A stretch of 64,000 nucleotides of DNA. It comes from an uncultured Shimia sp. Lineage in GTDB: Bacteria; Pseudomonadota; Alphaproteobacteria; Rhodobacterales; Rhodobacteraceae. The notes under the pieces are model-generated. The model was given only the letters and a program-made list of their open reading frames with translations. It was not told where the DNA came from and made no database searches. The stretch's first letter is position 1. Every line of letters begins with the position of its first letter. Both the position numbers and the translations under genes were made by a program. Positions 18,337-27,724 of the stretch are shown here, piece after piece. Where the stretch lies: the NCBI RefSeq assembly GCF_947493595.1, contig NZ_CANLRL010000005.1, forward strand, positions 179,493 to 243,492, read 5' to 3'.

Positions 18337-19614
18337 TCACAAATTTAATCGCATTCGTAGCCCCAGAACCCAAGTGTCATCTTCAGCAAGTCCGGGGTTT
18401 TTCAGGTACTGTGCGTCTACGGTGATCGCGAAATTGTCAGAGACATCAAAGCGATAAAACATCTCTGCCGTTGTCTGGTCCGACAAAGACGCATCACTTG
18501 GATCGGCAACGGTCACACCGAACCCAAACAGGTCATCGTACAACCCAGGCCGCCACATTAACCCAGCATTTACAGCACGTCGCGCGATGGGTGCACTGCC
18601 GTCCGACCAGCCAAGACGTCCAAACAGCATCAAGTTTTCGTTAAATGTCACATTGCCCGATAAAATGGCCCCGTGACTGCTCGGTACGCCCGCGTCTTCG
18701 CGGTCATCAACATGGAAAACGCCAAGGTGCACATTGGTCAAATACCGCTGGTCTTTTGCGGGAGTCCACCCAATTTCACCGTAGGTATAAAACTCGGCTC
18801 CACCCGGAAACCAATTCACATCTGTAAGCGAGCCATTCGCGTCACTCACAATACCAAGCGCATAGATATGATCGGTGATGAAACCGCCACCGGCAATGCC
18901 AAATCCCGGATCGGGGATCGGCAGAACCGGGCTGAACAGGATCGAGTAATTCTGAAAGGTCGTGCGGGGATTCACATATCCAAGGATGTCAGAATAATCC
19001 CCGGGATCGATCCGCCCGGCCACTAATCCCGCCCGTCCTCCAGCCAGTACCTGCGACCAATAGGCGACCGACAGGCTGGTGTCGGTGTCCCCGAACGTCA
19101 CGCCTGTTGCGCCGACATATCCAATCTGGCCGGCGAGGCTGGCAGGCGAAATTGCCTGACCCAGAAGGTGTCGGTTCTCTAGGATAAACACGAGGCTGCC
19201 AGTGTTCGGGCCGTCCCTGTTCAAAAGACTCCAGTTGCCGATGATGCGGGCCTGCCCCGATGCCGATTGGTCCAATCCTGTCAGGCTGTGCGTCGATTGC
19301 TGATACAGCGCCTGATAGTCAAACGACAGCGACAGCCCGGACGATTTCTGAAATCTGCTGAGGGCTTCTTCGGTCGGGTCCAGAGCCCGATCCAAAGACG
19401 GCCAACGCGACTCTTCCAGACGCCGTAACCGATCCTGTTCTTGCTGCGCCTGGGCAGATGCAGGACCACCGATGGATGCTGAGGCAGCAGCTTCAAGCGC
19501 GTTTTGAGGCGAGTTTTCTTGAGCGTCAGCCGTTGCGCTCAACAGCAACGCTGTCAGAAGCCCAGAACAGGCTGAAATCAAGATTTTGTGGCCATTCATA
19601 GGTAGTTCATCCAT
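18337..19614 (-). CDS. Carbohydrate porin, OprB family
   Basis: Signal peptide, SLSFDYQALYQ..., beta-barrel alternation, C-terminal aromatic/hydrophobic strand LGLRMRLNL. Confidence 0.85.
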   Translation of the reverse strand: MDELPMNGHKILISACSGLLTALLLSATADAQENSPQNALEAAASASIGGPASAQAQQEQDRLRRLEESRWPSLDRALDPTEEALSRFQKSSGLSLSFDYQALYQQSTHSLTGLDQSASGQARIIGNWSLLNRDGPNTGSLVFILENRHLLGQAISPASLAGQIGYVGATGVTFGDTDTSLSVAYWSQVLAGGRAGLVAGRIDPGDYSDILGYVNPRTTFQNYSILFSPVLPIPDPGFGIAGGGFITDHIYALGIVSDANGSLTDVNWFPGGAEFYTYGEIGWTPAKDQRYLTNVHLGVFHVDDREDAGVPSSHGAILSGNVTFNENLMLFGRLGWSDGSAPIARRAVNAGLMWRPGLYDDLFGFGVTVADPSDASLSDQTTAEMFYRFDVSDNFAITVDAQYLKNPGLAEDDTWVLGLRMRLNL

Positions 19615-20519
19615 GTGGTCATGCGTAAGGTAATCTGTCGTATTACTCCCAAAGCGCCAACCTGGTCTGTGAGCACCGCGCCTTGCCCCGATGCACCCGG
19701 GGGCAAGACGATGTCGCCAAGATCTACCTCTAGCCCGACCACGTATTGCGTGTCCCGCACTTCAGGCACACGGGGAGACAGCCCGGTACCAACATATTCG
19801 GCATCAGGTGACGACAGGTACAAGCGCGCAACCTTGGCTGAGAATGTCTGTCCGGGAAGATTGCGGAAAACAACCTCGGCAGGTTGGCCAGCCCGAACGT
19901 TGCGGATGCCGTTCTGCTTTAGGATCAGATTCACAAAGGGCCTGTCCACATCGAGAAACGCCATAACCGGCACACTGGCGGAAACCCGGTCGCCCGGCAG
20001 CAATGTGACAGCCGGTACGATCCCTTCCATGGGCGCAACAACGACCGTATTTTTCAAATCCTCTTGCGCGATGCTCAGCTGCGCGTTGGCAACCGCCACG
20101 TCCGCTTCGAGCTTGTCAATTTCGGCTTGCGCAACCGTGTTGGACGTCAGTAGTTGCCTCTTTCTGCTCAGCACATCCTCGGCAAGCGACACGCGCGCCT
20201 GCGCCTGCCGAACTGCCGCCTCGTATTTCAGTGCGCCGATGCGGAACAACACATCGCCCTGTTTCATTTGCCTCCAGGATACGGCAGGCACATCTTCGAC
20301 AACGCCGGACACGGCAGGGGCGATCTGAACGGATGACACCGTTACGGTGACCGGGCCAACAGGCGCGGTCCAGTTCAGCGGTAAGAACAGCACAATATTC
20401 GCTATCAGCCAGACGGCAACTGGTGAGAGCTTCATCCACAAGTGCCATTTTTTCAGAACGCCAATCTTCACCAACACCCACAGGATCGCCAACCAGACGC
20501 CGATGATAATCATGATCAT
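19596..20519 (-). CDS. HlyD family secretion/membrane-fusion protein (YibH-like)
   Basis: TM anchor, ARVSLAEDVLSRKRQLL coiled coil, VVVAPMEGIV lipoyl-like motif. Confidence 0.88.
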   Translation of the reverse strand: MIMIIIGVWLAILWVLVKIGVLKKWHLWMKLSPVAVWLIANIVLFLPLNWTAPVGPVTVTVSSVQIAPAVSGVVEDVPAVSWRQMKQGDVLFRIGALKYEAAVRQAQARVSLAEDVLSRKRQLLTSNTVAQAEIDKLEADVAVANAQLSIAQEDLKNTVVVAPMEGIVPAVTLLPGDRVSASVPVMAFLDVDRPFVNLILKQNGIRNVRAGQPAEVVFRNLPGQTFSAKVARLYLSSPDAEYVGTGLSPRVPEVRDTQYVVGLEVDLGDIVLPPGASGQGAVLTDQVGALGVIRQITLRMTTWMNYL

Positions 20520-20763
20520 GCAATGTCCTCCCTGGCTACTGATTGAAGCGCCGCGTCCGGCGTACCTGCATAGGCCCAGATCAGGACCAGCGGGAAAAAC
20601 ACCCCGCCACCGATCAGCGTGACCCACCCTCCAATTGTCACGGCCGTCCTGTAGGGATGATCACGGGCGGTCCTGGCTAGCCGCCAACAAACACCAACAA
20701 GCCGACGGCCAACACGGCCATAAACCCCAATAGCCCCAATGCGGCATAATCCAAGCCTGTCAT
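20520..20763 (-). pseudogene. DUF3302 (YibI-like) small membrane protein, reading frame broken
   Basis: MTGLDYAALGLLGFMAVLAVGLLVFVGG* followed in the -1 frame by LARTARDHPYRTAVTIGGWVTLIGGGVFFPLVLIWAYAGTPDAALQSVAREDIA*. Confidence 0.65.
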
Positions 20764-20803
20764 ACAGTCTCCTTTGCTTCCTGGAAGCCAGTTCCGTCCT
20801 CCA

Positions 20804-21205
20804 CTATTTCAGATCATCGACGGCCTTGACCTCAGGCACGCGTGCAAGCGCTTCGGCCATATCGGGGCTGCTCATCAGTTCGATCATCTGATAGTCGTTC
20901 AGCAACCCATCTCCCATGCGGCTGAGATAGAACGCCTGAATGAATGTCGGGTCATCGGGCAAGGAAACGGTGATGTAATTCTTGCCGTTACCAAGGCCCC
21001 AGTAATAGCTCAGAAGTTCGCCGCCAAGCTTCTCGATGCCGCTGCGTACGCTGGCCTCGCGGTCACCGGGCGAACCGATCAACATCTCCCAAGCAGGGCC
21101 ATTGGGTGTCCCGACAAACATGAACGTGCGGTTGTCGGTCGTTGCCTCGGCCATGGTCATGGATGCGGACGCGCCAAGAATTACTGAGAAAACAAGTGCC
21201 TTCAT
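20804..21205 (-). CDS. Exported GYD-domain-like protein
   Basis: Signal peptide then GDREASVRSGIEKLGGELLSYYWGLGNGKNYITVSLPDD. Confidence 0.65.
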   Translation of the reverse strand: MKALVFSVILGASASMTMAEATTDNRTFMFVGTPNGPAWEMLIGSPGDREASVRSGIEKLGGELLSYYWGLGNGKNYITVSLPDDPTFIQAFYLSRMGDGLLNDYQMIELMSSPDMAEALARVPEVKAVDDLK

Positions 21206-21238
21206 GGTCGTTCCTTTTTGTTGGAGTAGTATCCGAAT

Positions 21239-21270
21239 GCGCGGGGTGACGAGGGATCAACACCCCGCGC
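21239..21270. repeat. Repeated hairpin element copy 1
   Basis: gcgcggggtg-acgagggatcaa-caccccgcgc perfect 10-bp stem; loop shared with 23207-23236. Confidence 0.8.
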
Positions 21271-21492
21271 GACACTCAGTTGAGTGTGTTCTTGTGAATG
21301 GCACCGTCCTTCATAATCTGGCCCATTTTGAAAAATCACTAGAGACCTGGAACGGGCATCTCGAAGACAAAGCCCGTGCCTGCGAATACGTGTTTTCGAC
21401 CAACAAAGTTCCCGAATTATTCGACATGCCTCGTGAGAACTCCACCAAGTTAAGGGGCCAATCCGAATGAAGTGAGAATGGCCCCCTGAGGG

Positions 21493-23175
21493 TCATTGCT
21501 CCGGTGCTCCGGGAATAGAGTTTTCCAACGCTGCAGGGCGATCGGGGAACTCGGAGTGCTCGTCGTCGGGCGTGTCGATATCGGCATGCCAGGTGAACGG
21601 CTTGTCTCCGAGATCCAGATCGATTTCACCATCGGTGATGACCGGATAGCGGATCTGCTGACCAGGCTTCAAGTCGGGGACGGCCACACCGCCGTCAATA
21701 ATCACCTGACCACTGACTAGAACAAAAGGGATGCCTTTGGTGAACGACCCGTTCATTCCTTTTTTCATCGAGGACGTTTCGGTGATCGTGTCCGGATTGA
21801 AGATGGTAATGTCTGCAATCATACCTTCCTGCATTCGGCCACGTTCCTGCATCGGCTTGAGGCCAACACGAGAAAAATACTTGGCCGGGATGTAGGATGC
21901 ATTGTTGACGATCTCCATCAACGGAATGCCCTGTTCGCGCGCCTCGCGGAAGACGATGCCATAGGATCCCGAGTTTCGCGGGTGCCCGCCGTATTCACTG
22001 AAATCTGCATCAAAGGGGAGCGGCTCTCCATCGACGAGGTAGCCGACAATGTCGTTGGCGATGGCGATATCCTTCATGTGGAACCAGCGCTTGAGATCCT
22101 GATCGGGACGTACTTTGATGAAGATAGGCTTGCTGGGATCCTCTTTCTGCTGACGAAAAAATTCATCCTCAGACTCGTAGAGCTCGCCGGTGGCTGTGTC
22201 GAAGATATCGCGTGTCACCTTTATGTTGTTCCCTTCGATCTTGTCGGGCAACAGCTGCGGGGTTGCGATATTCGGGTTGCCGGTGACCGCCGGATAATAC
22301 TCGGCAAAGATGTTCATGCCGCGCCCCTGCAGGCGGCGGACCAGTTCGTAGATCTCCTCCCACCCCTGATTCTGGATGTGCGATACGATCAGTGACCCGT
22401 CCAGCGCGACGGCGTTGGCGATAACCTCGTTCGCGCCCAGAGAATAGTAGAGCGGCAGACTCTCGGTCGGACCAAAGCGGGTATGCGCGCCGAAATAGCG
22501 GTCATACTTCTTGGCCAGTTTCTGGAGCGCAAAAATTTCCTTGGGGAATGTGTTGTAGCCCATGTATCCCACGGTCGTATTCACGGTGATCGCCCCGGCG
22601 CGCAGACCCTTCTCATACATCGTCATGACTTCGGCAAGCTGGCCCTTGGACGGCACGTCCAACGCCCAACTGGCGTGACCGTCCTCCTTCTCGGCTGCGC
22701 CACGGGAGGCAAGGATATAGGTGGGATCGGAGGCAAGTTCGATCGGAACCCAATCCATTACGACACGGCGGATTTCTTCGTGCCCCATCCCGACTCCATA
22801 GTTGAGAAAGGATTTACCCTCGTACTTGTCATAAAACAGCTCGGCATCGGCGACGCCGCTTTCGGTGTCGAGGATTGTGGTCGTCCCGTCATGGGCCATC
22901 ATCTTCTGATCGAACGGACCAAAGGAATGCGAATGCGTGTTGATGAACCCAGGCGCAACGACATGACCGTTGGCGTCAATCTCCTTAGTGCCCCGAAGGG
23001 CATCTGCCGTGATTGACACAATCCGATCACCCTTGATGCAGACATTTCGCACCGCGTCAAAGTTGGTTTCAGGGTCCATCACCCTGCCGTTTACGATAGC
23101 GACGTCGCAGTCCTGGGCCGCAGCCATTCCTGCGACGAACGTCAACGCGGTTGAAAGTAGAAATCGATGCAGCAT
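21493..23175 (-). CDS. Exported N-acyl-D-amino-acid deacylase family amidohydrolase
   Basis: Signal peptide, NGRVMDPETNFDAVRNVCIKGDRI, GFINTHSHSFGPFDQK, HTRFG. Confidence 0.9.
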   Translation of the reverse strand: MLHRFLLSTALTFVAGMAAAQDCDVAIVNGRVMDPETNFDAVRNVCIKGDRIVSITADALRGTKEIDANGHVVAPGFINTHSHSFGPFDQKMMAHDGTTTILDTESGVADAELFYDKYEGKSFLNYGVGMGHEEIRRVVMDWVPIELASDPTYILASRGAAEKEDGHASWALDVPSKGQLAEVMTMYEKGLRAGAITVNTTVGYMGYNTFPKEIFALQKLAKKYDRYFGAHTRFGPTESLPLYYSLGANEVIANAVALDGSLIVSHIQNQGWEEIYELVRRLQGRGMNIFAEYYPAVTGNPNIATPQLLPDKIEGNNIKVTRDIFDTATGELYESEDEFFRQQKEDPSKPIFIKVRPDQDLKRWFHMKDIAIANDIVGYLVDGEPLPFDADFSEYGGHPRNSGSYGIVFREAREQGIPLMEIVNNASYIPAKYFSRVGLKPMQERGRMQEGMIADITIFNPDTITETSSMKKGMNGSFTKGIPFVLVSGQVIIDGGVAVPDLKPGQQIRYPVITDGEIDLDLGDKPFTWHADIDTPDDEHSEFPDRPAALENSIPGAPEQ

Positions 23176-23206
23176 AGATAGTCTCCTTTGGTCAATTTTT
23201 TGAATC

Positions 23207-23236
23207 CGCGGGGTGCCGAGGGATCAACACCCCGCG
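23207..23236. repeat. Repeated hairpin element copy 2
   Basis: cgcggggtg-ccgagggatcaa-caccccgcg perfect 9-bp stem; loop 11/12 identical to copy 1. Confidence 0.8.
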
Positions 23237-23275
23237 CGGCCATGAAGTCATACGCGTTGGCCAACACGTGCAATG

Positions 23276-24528
23276 TCACTCAACCCAATTGGCCTGATAC
23301 ACACGCATCAGGTTTTCACCGAGAAATCCCCGCACATCCTCCGGGCTCCAGCCGTGGACGTCCTCGAGCACCCTGACAACACCCCAGATATCCTGAGGTC
23401 GCGCAATCTGTGTCTGGCTCCCGTAACCCAATTCCGGCGGGTACGAGTCCGGGTTGCGCAAGACGAAATCCAAGGCGCTGACGTAAGCCTCGGCCGTCAA
23501 GTGGTCTGACCCGAAGCAAGTATGCTCGGCACCGACAAGTTCCTTGACGTAGTTGACGTGTCGCGCAACGTCTTCTGACCCAGCGTTGCCTTCCTTGTTC
23601 AGGAAACCACCCAACCCGTTGGTGCAGATGACCCCGCCGGTTTCTGCCACAGCGCGGACAACTTCGTCCGGTGCATTGCGCGGCAAATTATAGGCTCCGT
23701 ACGGGTTGGAGTGGCTCAGCATGATCGGCTTTGTCGAGACGCTCGCGGCATCGAGGCAGGTCTTGTTGCTCGAATGCGTGCAGTCCACGATCATGCCAAC
23801 CCGGTTCATCTCAGTAACAAGTTGAAAACCCTGCTTGCTCAGCCCCGCATCCCTTAACGGATCGACGCCACCGCCATCCGCCATGAAATTCCGGACGTTA
23901 TAGGCGAAATTCATTTGTCTGATGCCGAGTTGGTAATAGACATCGACCATTTCCATTCGCCCCCCAAGGCGTTAGAGCCCTGAAAGTTCAGCATGACAGC
24001 GAATTTGCCTTCGGATTTGGCTCTCCGCAGATCATCGACGGTTTCGACGAATTGATAACGGTCTGAGTTGGCGGCGTAGTATTCCAACGCCTTACCGATC
24101 CACTGGACAATCTGCAGCGGCTCGAACGTGTCATCGACAGCGGCAGTGTAAGACACCGCATCAAACGCGTGCTCGCGGGATCGTGCAACCATTGCTTCGT
24201 AGTCCGCGATCGTTCCGTCAACATACCCTTCCGGTGTGCCAGGGATCAGCGCATCGATTACAATTGCGTCCTTGTAACGCTCAATCACATCGATGTCGCC
24301 GGATCGTTCTTCTTCTGTCCGGGGTTCGACACCTTCGGACAATGTTTGTTTCTTGGCTTCGACCTCCTCGTCAGTAATTGCAAAGGCGGGGCTTATTGCG
24401 GACGACAAAGCCAGTGTCAGGAAAAGCAATGCAAGTTTCTTCAGATGATCAAGGGGGTATCGGAACAGGTCGTTTGATTGCTTTGATCCAGCAACTGCGT
24501 TGTCTGATTTATGTTTCATCGTAGGCAC
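23276..24528 (-). pseudogene. Exported peptidase family M19 (renal dipeptidase-like), split by a frameshift
   Basis: N-terminal ORF 23911-24528 (signal, AIVIDALIPGTPEG, MLNFQGSNALGG) and C-terminal ORF 23276-23956 (MVDVYYQLGIRQMNFAYN...VGMIVDCTHSS...SHSNPYG...GSDH) join at a 6-C run (23960-23965). Confidence 0.8.
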
Positions 24529-24570
24529 CTATTATGACCGGGATGGTCGTTTCTGTGATGCTTGAACCTG

Positions 24571-24756
24571 TTACATGTTCGGAAATTCGCGGCTCTCGGT
24601 CGAACTCGACATCAACTTACGCTCGCCGCCATCAAAGAGATGCACGTTTGTAAACAGGGTAGATAATTCCTCGTCCTGTGCCGCATCCTGTTTTGACCCA
24701 GACAGACTTGCGGCGACCACTCCGTCTTTCAAGGGCCGGGTGATGATGTAACTCAT
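24571..24756 (-). CDS. Small hypothetical protein (61 aa)
   Basis: MSYIITRPLKDGVVAASLSGSKQ...; strong SD (caggagggcaca) before ATG at 24756; upstream of M19 gene. Confidence 0.55.
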   Translation of the reverse strand: MSYIITRPLKDGVVAASLSGSKQDAAQDEELSTLFTNVHLFDGGERKLMSSSTESREFPNM

Positions 24757-24940
24757 TGTGCCCTCCTGATTTCGAATTAAAAATTCTTCTTTTCTGACGA
24801 CCAGGATAGACGCCCCCCCCAAGAAAAGCCTGACACCTCTGCGGAGGGCTGAAAAAAGATCTCCGGAAAATGTCAGGTTTTGTGATTTTTTTGTGACCTG
24901 TCCGATCTGAGCCAATAAGCTGGCCGCCATTGGAGCGGAC

Positions 24941-25972
24941 ATGACCACCGATCACACATTCAATCCGGGCAGCAAACTGCCGCTTGTGCGGGCCTCAGTG
25001 GCGGCTCCGGTGATTGCCGCATTGCAGACCGTGAATGTCGAACCGGCGTTTGTTCTGGACCCGCTCGGGTTGAATGAGGCGCAGATGATGGACCCTCAGA
25101 GTTTTCTTCCCCATGACGTGATCTATCAGGTTTTTCAGGCTGTATCCGAGGCAACCAATCCCAACTTCTGTGCATCGGTCGGACAAAACACCGACCTGGT
25201 TCAGTTCATCCCGCTCGGCGATATGCTGACCGAGGCATTGACGCTTGGGGGCTTTTTCACACGGTTTACGCAGGCCGTATCAAGGGAATCCAACGCGACG
25301 ACGCAATCCCTGCTTGTCGAAGAGAGCCACGCCTATTTCAGCGCCAGGAGAAGCTTTTGCCCCACAGTGTCCCCCGGACAGGCGGACGCGTTTCTGGCGA
25401 GTATTTGGATTTCGCTTCTGCACCGGGTTCTGGATTTCAGATGGGACCCCCACGAAATCATACTGCGGGTCAGCGACCCTGACGCGCTGCCCAAACAGTT
25501 TCACGGTGTCAAGCCCATCAAGTGCAGCCCCCAAGGGTACTCGATCAGGTTCCCATCCTCATGGCTGAGCTACAGCCTGACGCCACAGGTTCTGGAAAAC
25601 GCGCCGGATGTGCTGGCTCAGGGTCGTGACCTTGTCGCCCCAATCGACTTCCTCGCCGGGTTAGAAGGTTTGATAGGCAATCATCTCGCCACCCCCGGAT
25701 TCGGTGTTGAAAAACTCGCAAAGCTGTGCGGCATCCATCCCGATACGCTGAACAGCCGCCTGACAAAGTATGATCAGACGGCGTCGCAGGTCATCACAAG
25801 GCTCAAACGGGAACAGGCGGAAAAGCTACTACGGCAAGACGGGCATTCGGTGAACAACGTTGCAGCAGGGCTCGGCTATTCCGACCCTACGGCCTTTTCC
25901 AGAGCCTTTCGCAAATGGACAGGCATGTCGCCGTCTGCATTTCGAAGATCGCAAAAGGACCCGAAATCATGA
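24941..25972 (+). CDS. AraC family transcriptional regulator
   Basis: C-terminal GYSDPTAFSRAFRKWTGMSPSAFR. Confidence 0.93.
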   Translation: MTTDHTFNPGSKLPLVRASVAAPVIAALQTVNVEPAFVLDPLGLNEAQMMDPQSFLPHDVIYQVFQAVSEATNPNFCASVGQNTDLVQFIPLGDMLTEALTLGGFFTRFTQAVSRESNATTQSLLVEESHAYFSARRSFCPTVSPGQADAFLASIWISLLHRVLDFRWDPHEIILRVSDPDALPKQFHGVKPIKCSPQGYSIRFPSSWLSYSLTPQVLENAPDVLAQGRDLVAPIDFLAGLEGLIGNHLATPGFGVEKLAKLCGIHPDTLNSRLTKYDQTASQVITRLKREQAEKLLRQDGHSVNNVAAGLGYSDPTAFSRAFRKWTGMSPSAFRRSQKDPKS

Positions 25973-26343
25973 CACTGGACATCATGATTGGCGTGCTGTC
26001 AGCGTTTTTCCTCTTTGCCAGTTCGATCAAGATGTTTGGATGGCAAAAGAAGATCTTCGACGTTCAATTGGGTATGTTCATTTCCTATGGCCTGAACCGG
26101 CAAATCATGCTTCTGGTCGGGTGCGTTGAATTGTTCGGAGCAACTGCGATCTGGTTTCAAGGATCGTGGGTGGGCCCGCTTGGGGCGCTCGCGCTTCTGG
26201 GCACATCGATCGGCGCCATCGGTTGCCATCTGATCTGGGATACCTGGAAAGACGGCATTCCCGCTATGATCACAGGCACACTGTCGGCCATCGTGGCATG
26301 GTCCGGCAAAGGCGCGCTGCTGGTGTTTATTGGCCTCGTTTAA
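25969..26343 (+). CDS. DoxX-like small membrane protein
   Basis: 124 aa, four hydrophobic segments, GCVELFGATAIW; 4-bp overlap with AraC gene. Confidence 0.7.
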   Translation: MTLDIMIGVLSAFFLFASSIKMFGWQKKIFDVQLGMFISYGLNRQIMLLVGCVELFGATAIWFQGSWVGPLGALALLGTSIGAIGCHLIWDTWKDGIPAMITGTLSAIVAWSGKGALLVFIGLV

Positions 26344-26365
26344 CTTTTAAATCGGGACAAACTTC

Positions 26366-27154
26366 GTGACTGACAGTATCCACTTAGCAAATGCCAATGG
26401 CCTTTATCTGGAGGGTATCCGAGACGGCAATATGAATGAGGCGCTCGATAAGTACACGGGCCACCGCTACACCCAGCATTCCGCTGGCGTGCGTGATGGC
26501 AAGGAAGGGTTTATTGAATTCTTCACCCCGTTTCTAGAGCGCAGCCCGGTGCGCGACATTCAGGTCCTGCGCTTTATCGAGGACGGGAATTACGTTTTCG
26601 TCCACGTCTATCAAAGCCTCAACAATGGTGAGGCGAAGTGGGTCACCGCCGACATTTTCGACACCGACGAAGAGGGCCGGATTGTCGAACACTGGGATGT
26701 GTTCGACGAGTATTAATGCCCCACTATCTCGGGCCGAACGATAGTGGACGGCCCGACCGAGATCGAAGATCTCGACAAGACCGATGCCAACAAGGAGGTG
26801 ATGCAGGGCTTTGTCGACAATTTGCTGAAGGGCGGGCGGGCCGATCTGGTGACAGACTATAACTCGGTCAAGCAATACGACCAGCACAACGCCGAGGTGG
26901 GTGACGGATTGGAGAGCTTTGGCAGGCATTTCAAGGGAGTGATGGAAAGCGGTCACGCTTCGCAATATGTCAATGTGCACCGCCTTCTGGGCCAGGGTAA
27001 TTTCGTCGTCATCTTCAGTCATGTGAAACAGGGCGGCGATGACTGGGCCGTTTTTGATCTGCTCCGCCTGAACGATGGCAAGATCGTCGAGCACTGGGAC
27101 GTCCAGGAAAAGATCGGCCCGAATGCGACCGGGAACAACTACGGTAAATTTTGA
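26366..27154 (+). pseudogene. Two-domain SnoaL/NTF2-like protein interrupted by in-frame TAA (or two tandem SnoaL-like genes)
   Basis: ORF 26366-26716 and ORF 26744-27154 are in the same frame, separated by one TAA (26714-26716) and readable linker CPTISGRTI. Confidence 0.6.
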
Positions 27155-27724
27155 GTTGCCCTGCGTTTTCTTGCAACATCGCCTGAAGCCGCCGTTCGCC
27201 AAGACAAGAGGAATTGCAGATTTGTCCTCAACTTTCGTGTCTGAGCGCGGTGCAGCTAAAGTGCGGTCTCGGTTCAAGCGAAATCGACGCCCGCGAACGA
27301 CCGCATTGACGACAAGCGCTGCGCCGCAACAACAAACGTGCCGCAGGCCCAAGCCAATGCTGCATCAGCGTAGGCTGAGAATCCAAGGTCGGTTTGGTCC
27401 CGCTCAGCAGCCATGCGAAAGCCTCTTCGTGGATGTCCGCTTTTGCACCATGAAGCAATGGAGCCGTGTCCGCTTTGGGCTGAGAGCCGTCATTCCTACG
27501 GATAGTCTAAAAGGCGGCTTCACCCCACATCTCGGCCATAGCAGTACTTTCGCCAGTTTCTGCTCTGGGGTTAAGGCAATCGGTGACGCCGGGATCCGCT
27601 TGAAGGTCCAATCCTTGGAAAAATCACCTGATCAGGTTCGCATAATCCAAAGAGTGACGAGGTTGGAGGTATGTTATAAAGTAACACCCATGAGCGGCGG
27701 TATAGCAATAGCGAGAGCGTGACC

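Noticed and set aside
24571-24948. Long version (125 aa) of the small ORF
   Set aside because: The N-terminal extension covers the AraC divergent promoter; a strong SD precedes the internal ATG at 24756.
26534-27352. 272-aa ORF on - strand
   Set aside because: Antisense to the SnoaL-like ORFs, which show family motifs in their own frame.
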